Below are positions 61,677-64,000 of a stretch of 64,000 nucleotides of DNA, in pieces (position 1 is the stretch's first letter; each line of letters begins with the position of its first letter). The position numbers and the translations under genes are program-made. The notes below the pieces were generated by a model, which saw only the letters and a program-made list of their open reading frames with translations, searched no databases and was not told the origin of the DNA. The DNA is from Verrucomicrobiales bacterium (GTDB lineage Bacteria > Verrucomicrobiota > Verrucomicrobiia > Limisphaerales > J093): contig JACKPW010000001.1 of the NCBI GenBank assembly GCA_024233215.1, forward strand, positions 310,001 to 374,000, in the 5' to 3' direction.

Positions 61677-63713
61677 ATGCGGGTATTCACGTTGCTCGCG
61701 GCACTGCAGGGGGCCGTGCTGGCCTGGCCCCATTCCAACGAGAACGCCGGGGTCCCCTCCATGCAGGTCCTGCAGGTCGATGAACCCTTGACCGTCGACG
61801 GCGTTCTGGACGAACCCTTCTGGCAACGATGCGAGGTCGGCGCCGGACTGATTGACACGCGGACCCACCAACCCGCCGCCGACCAGACCCGGATTCGCTA
61901 TGCCCTGACGAAGAAGTTTCTCTACGTGGCGGTGGAGTGCCTCGACAGCGACATGTCGCAGATCCACGCCACCGAACAGCGGGAGGACCGGTCCTTCGTC
62001 GGCGACGACTTCGTGGAGGTGCACCTGGACCCGCCGCACAGCCATCGCGGCAAGTACGCGTTCTTCAGCAACCCGCTGGGCACCCGGGCCGACGCCAATG
62101 AGGGACCCTCCGGCCAGTTCAACTACGGTTGGTCGGCGGATTGGGACTGCGCCGCAACCCTGGGGCCGGATCGTTGGACCTTCGAGATGCGGATCCCGCT
62201 GAAGGTGCTGAATTACTTCCGCAAGGACGGCCAGACCTGGGGCATGAACATCACCCGCGTCCAGCGGCGCAACGACGTCACCAGCTTCTGGAGCTACAGC
62301 CCCACCGACATGTACAAGCCCCGCCATTTCGGGCATCTCACCGGGATGAACCTTGCGGAGGCGGAATTTGACCGGAACTGGGAGGTCACACCGTATGTCA
62401 GTGGCCGCGCGGACTTCAACGGCGAAACGGAATACGAGCCCAGCGCCGGAATCGACGTCAGCACCCGCATCACCCCGGCCATCACGGCCGCCCTGACCAT
62501 CAACCCGGACTTCGGCCAGATCGAGGCCGATGATGACACCATCGAGCTCCGCGACACCGAGCGGTTCCTGCCGGAGAAACGCCTGTTCTTTCGTGAAGGC
62601 GAGGAACTCGTCCGCATGCCCCACCGACTCTACTACAGCCGGCGATTCACGGACATCGACGCCGGGTTGAAGTCCAGCGGCCTCCTGCCGGGCTACTCCT
62701 TCTTCTTTCAAAACCTGCAAAGTGACCTGGCCCACGACGGCACGTTTCACGGCAACTCCACCGTGATCCACGTCAACCAGAACGTCCGGGAACGTTCCTA
62801 CGTCGGTTACTACGGCGCCTTCTCCGCCCTCGATGAAGGGCACTCGGTCGTGGGCAGCGCGGACGGCTACTTCTTCCTCAGCGACGCCTGGCGGATGCGG
62901 TTTCAGGGATCGGTGGCGGATGAGCAATGGTCGCCTGCCGCGCTCAATACCAAGGATTCCACCGACTTCCTCGGCCACGCCGCCCTGATCTACGACCTGT
63001 ATCCCTGGTCCTTCGCCCTTTCCGGCAACGCCATCACCGAGGAGTTCAACCCGTTGCTGGGATACATTCCGCGGCAGGACATTTTCGGCCCCACCTTCGA
63101 GGCGGATTATCATCACACCTCGGGCGACCGCTGGTACAAGGATCTGACGGTCGGCTACGACGTCGCCTACTACGTGGATCACGCGGCGGCCAACAACCTC
63201 CACGACCACGCCGTCTCCCTCGGGACGATTCTGAGAAACGACCTCGGCCTCGGCGTCCGTCATGCCCGGGACTACCATCGGCCCTATCACAACCACCGCA
63301 CCGCCTTCGGCGTGGACCTGTGGGCCTCCGACTACTTCAAGGCGGTCAACCTCGACTACGCCCTCGGCGAGTTCGAGGAGACCGACTACCACGAGGCGGC
63401 GTTCGGCAAGCGGATCAAGTTCTGGGAGAAACTGCCGATCCGCGAGGAACTCGTTGTCCGCTTCGAGGACCGCCCGGCGGGCGACCGGGAGACCGTCTGG
63501 CTGAATCGGGTGGTGTTCGACCTCTATCTGCGCTCGAACATGTGGGTGAAGAGCTCGATCCAGATGCGGTCGGAAAGCCTCCACAACTACAGCATCATCT
63601 ACGGCTGGGAATTCCGGCATCGCGCCTGGTTCTACCTTGCCTTCAACGACGTGGAGGACACCACCGAAGCCAGCGGCCGCAGTTTGTTCGCCAAGGTGGC
63701 CTACACCTTCTGA
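61677..63713 (+). CDS. DUF5916 protein: CBM9-like domain plus outer-membrane barrel
   Basis: 678 residues from the ATG at 61677 (MRVFTLLAALQGAVLA, signal peptide); earlier in-frame starts give no leader. Residues ~35-210 resemble a carbohydrate-binding module family 9 (PLTVDGVLDEPFWQRC, LYVAVECLDSD, DDFVEVHLDP, WTFEMRIPLKVL). The rest is rich in amphipathic beta strands and carries the DUF5916 signature TINPDFGQIEAD, RFLPEKRLFFREG. It ends in aromatic VAYTF, as expected for an outer-membrane beta-barrel. The function is unknown, possibly glycan binding or transport at the surface. It is divergent from the sucrose-phosphate synthase gene. Confidence 0.87.
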   Translation: MRVFTLLAALQGAVLAWPHSNENAGVPSMQVLQVDEPLTVDGVLDEPFWQRCEVGAGLIDTRTHQPAADQTRIRYALTKKFLYVAVECLDSDMSQIHATEQREDRSFVGDDFVEVHLDPPHSHRGKYAFFSNPLGTRADANEGPSGQFNYGWSADWDCAATLGPDRWTFEMRIPLKVLNYFRKDGQTWGMNITRVQRRNDVTSFWSYSPTDMYKPRHFGHLTGMNLAEAEFDRNWEVTPYVSGRADFNGETEYEPSAGIDVSTRITPAITAALTINPDFGQIEADDDTIELRDTERFLPEKRLFFREGEELVRMPHRLYYSRRFTDIDAGLKSSGLLPGYSFFFQNLQSDLAHDGTFHGNSTVIHVNQNVRERSYVGYYGAFSALDEGHSVVGSADGYFFLSDAWRMRFQGSVADEQWSPAALNTKDSTDFLGHAALIYDLYPWSFALSGNAITEEFNPLLGYIPRQDIFGPTFEADYHHTSGDRWYKDLTVGYDVAYYVDHAAANNLHDHAVSLGTILRNDLGLGVRHARDYHRPYHNHRTAFGVDLWASDYFKAVNLDYALGEFEETDYHEAAFGKRIKFWEKLPIREELVVRFEDRPAGDRETVWLNRVVFDLYLRSNMWVKSSIQMRSESLHNYSIIYGWEFRHRAWFYLAFNDVEDTTEASGRSLFAKVAYTF

Positions 63714-63794
63714 CGTCGCCCCTGGTGGCGCCCGGCCGGAAACGCAGACACCTGGGGGGGGCCAGGCGGGGAGGCACGGCGAGCCGTCGGGTGC

Positions 63795-64000
63795 CTACTG
63801 CAGCAGTCGCACCCGGTAGAACACCCCGTCGGCTTCCGTCACGGGCAGCCCCGGATAGTCCATGAAGCCGGTGTGGTTGGTGACCGTTTCCCGGATCTGC
63901 CACAAGCCACCCATGCCGGTGGCCGTCTGAATCTGCAGCAGCGCGCCGGGATCGGACTGGATGTCCATGTGAAATCGCCCGTCGCTCCCAATGCGGGCGT
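63795..64000 (-). CDS. C-terminal end of an unknown, probably secreted protein (5' part outside window)
   Basis: On the minus strand the frame is open from the window edge to a TAG at 63795-63797 and codes about 67 residues ending EADGVFYRVRLLQ. The tail (GRFHMDIQSDPGALLQIQTA, GLWQIRETVTNHTGFMDYPG) has the pattern of the C-terminal beta domain that ends many verrucomicrobial exported proteins (similar to the end of the sialidase at 49514). The function is set by the missing part. Confidence 0.65.
   Translation of the reverse strand, partial: ARIGSDGRFHMDIQSDPGALLQIQTATGMGGLWQIRETVTNHTGFMDYPGLPVTEADGVFYRVRLLQ

Overview
The window reads as chromosomal DNA from a high-GC member of the Verrucomicrobiota, probably close to the Pedosphaera/Limisphaera group. 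This is an inference from gene content, because no rRNA gene is present. Supporting features are a PVC-type sugar-dehydrogenase/HEAT/cytochrome c protein, a DUF1080 protein, a Tat-exported Gfo/Idh/MocA oxidoreductase, two formylglycine sulfatases, a sialidase, verrucomicrobial prepilin-like proteins (GFTLIELLVVIAI) and a DUF5916 protein. Most of the sequence is dense, ordinary chromosome. I see no phage, plasmid, IS element, CRISPR array, rRNA or tRNA.

Layout. 1-2411: 3' half of an alpha-2-macroglobulin-like protein. 2613-8112 (minus): three-gene electron-transfer operon with a NapC-like 7-heme cytochrome and two paralogous fusions of multiheme cytochrome c (11 and 9 CXXCH) to a cytochrome b membrane domain. 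8529-15277: dicarboxylate symporter, exported metallophosphoesterase, large PVC dehydrogenase and amino-acid permease. 15486-21080: reduced type II secretion/type IV pilus-like operon (GspE-like ATPase, two GspF-like proteins, three pseudopilin-like proteins, the last with an unexpected C-terminal part). 21222-26638: DUF1080 protein, CopA copper ATPase, M42 peptidase, exonuclease III. 27236-32574: exported methyltransferase-like protein, sulfatase, unknown secreted protein, GFO/IDH/MocA oxidoreductase. 32674-39752: nadK, tlyA, smc (with an Asn-Gly repeat tail), bioB. 39749-48606: PQQ-propeller protein, DUF2585 membrane protein, pseudopilin, sulfatase, SRPBCC protein, large glycoside-hydrolase-like protein, HpcH/HpaI aldolase. 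48662-52925: nucleotidyltransferase plus small ORF (toxin-antitoxin-like), sialidase, VapBC. 53038-57118: 4.5S SRP RNA, dnaX, a shortened DUF2199 gene, ybaB, recR, HAD phosphatase. 57227-61427 (minus): sucrose-phosphate synthase/phosphatase fusion followed by an amylosucrase-like enzyme. 61677-63713: DUF5916 protein. 63795-64000: C-terminal end of a further minus-strand gene.

How it fits together. The exported sulfatases, sialidase, DUF1080 protein, GH-like protein and aldolase suggest growth on sulfated or complex glycans. The multiheme operon suggests a quinone-linked respiratory branch with periplasmic or extracellular partners. The SPS/SPP plus amylosucrase pair suggests sucrose used as an internal compatible solute or store. 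Between genes lie at least three families of short palindromic repeats. Several copies abut or supply stop codons, and one copy encodes the last residues of the amylosucrase-like protein. The least conventional items are the triple cytochrome operon, the dispersed palindromes, the chimeric last pseudopilin gene, the SMC tail, the DnaX without its zinc cysteines, and the internally deleted DUF2199 gene.
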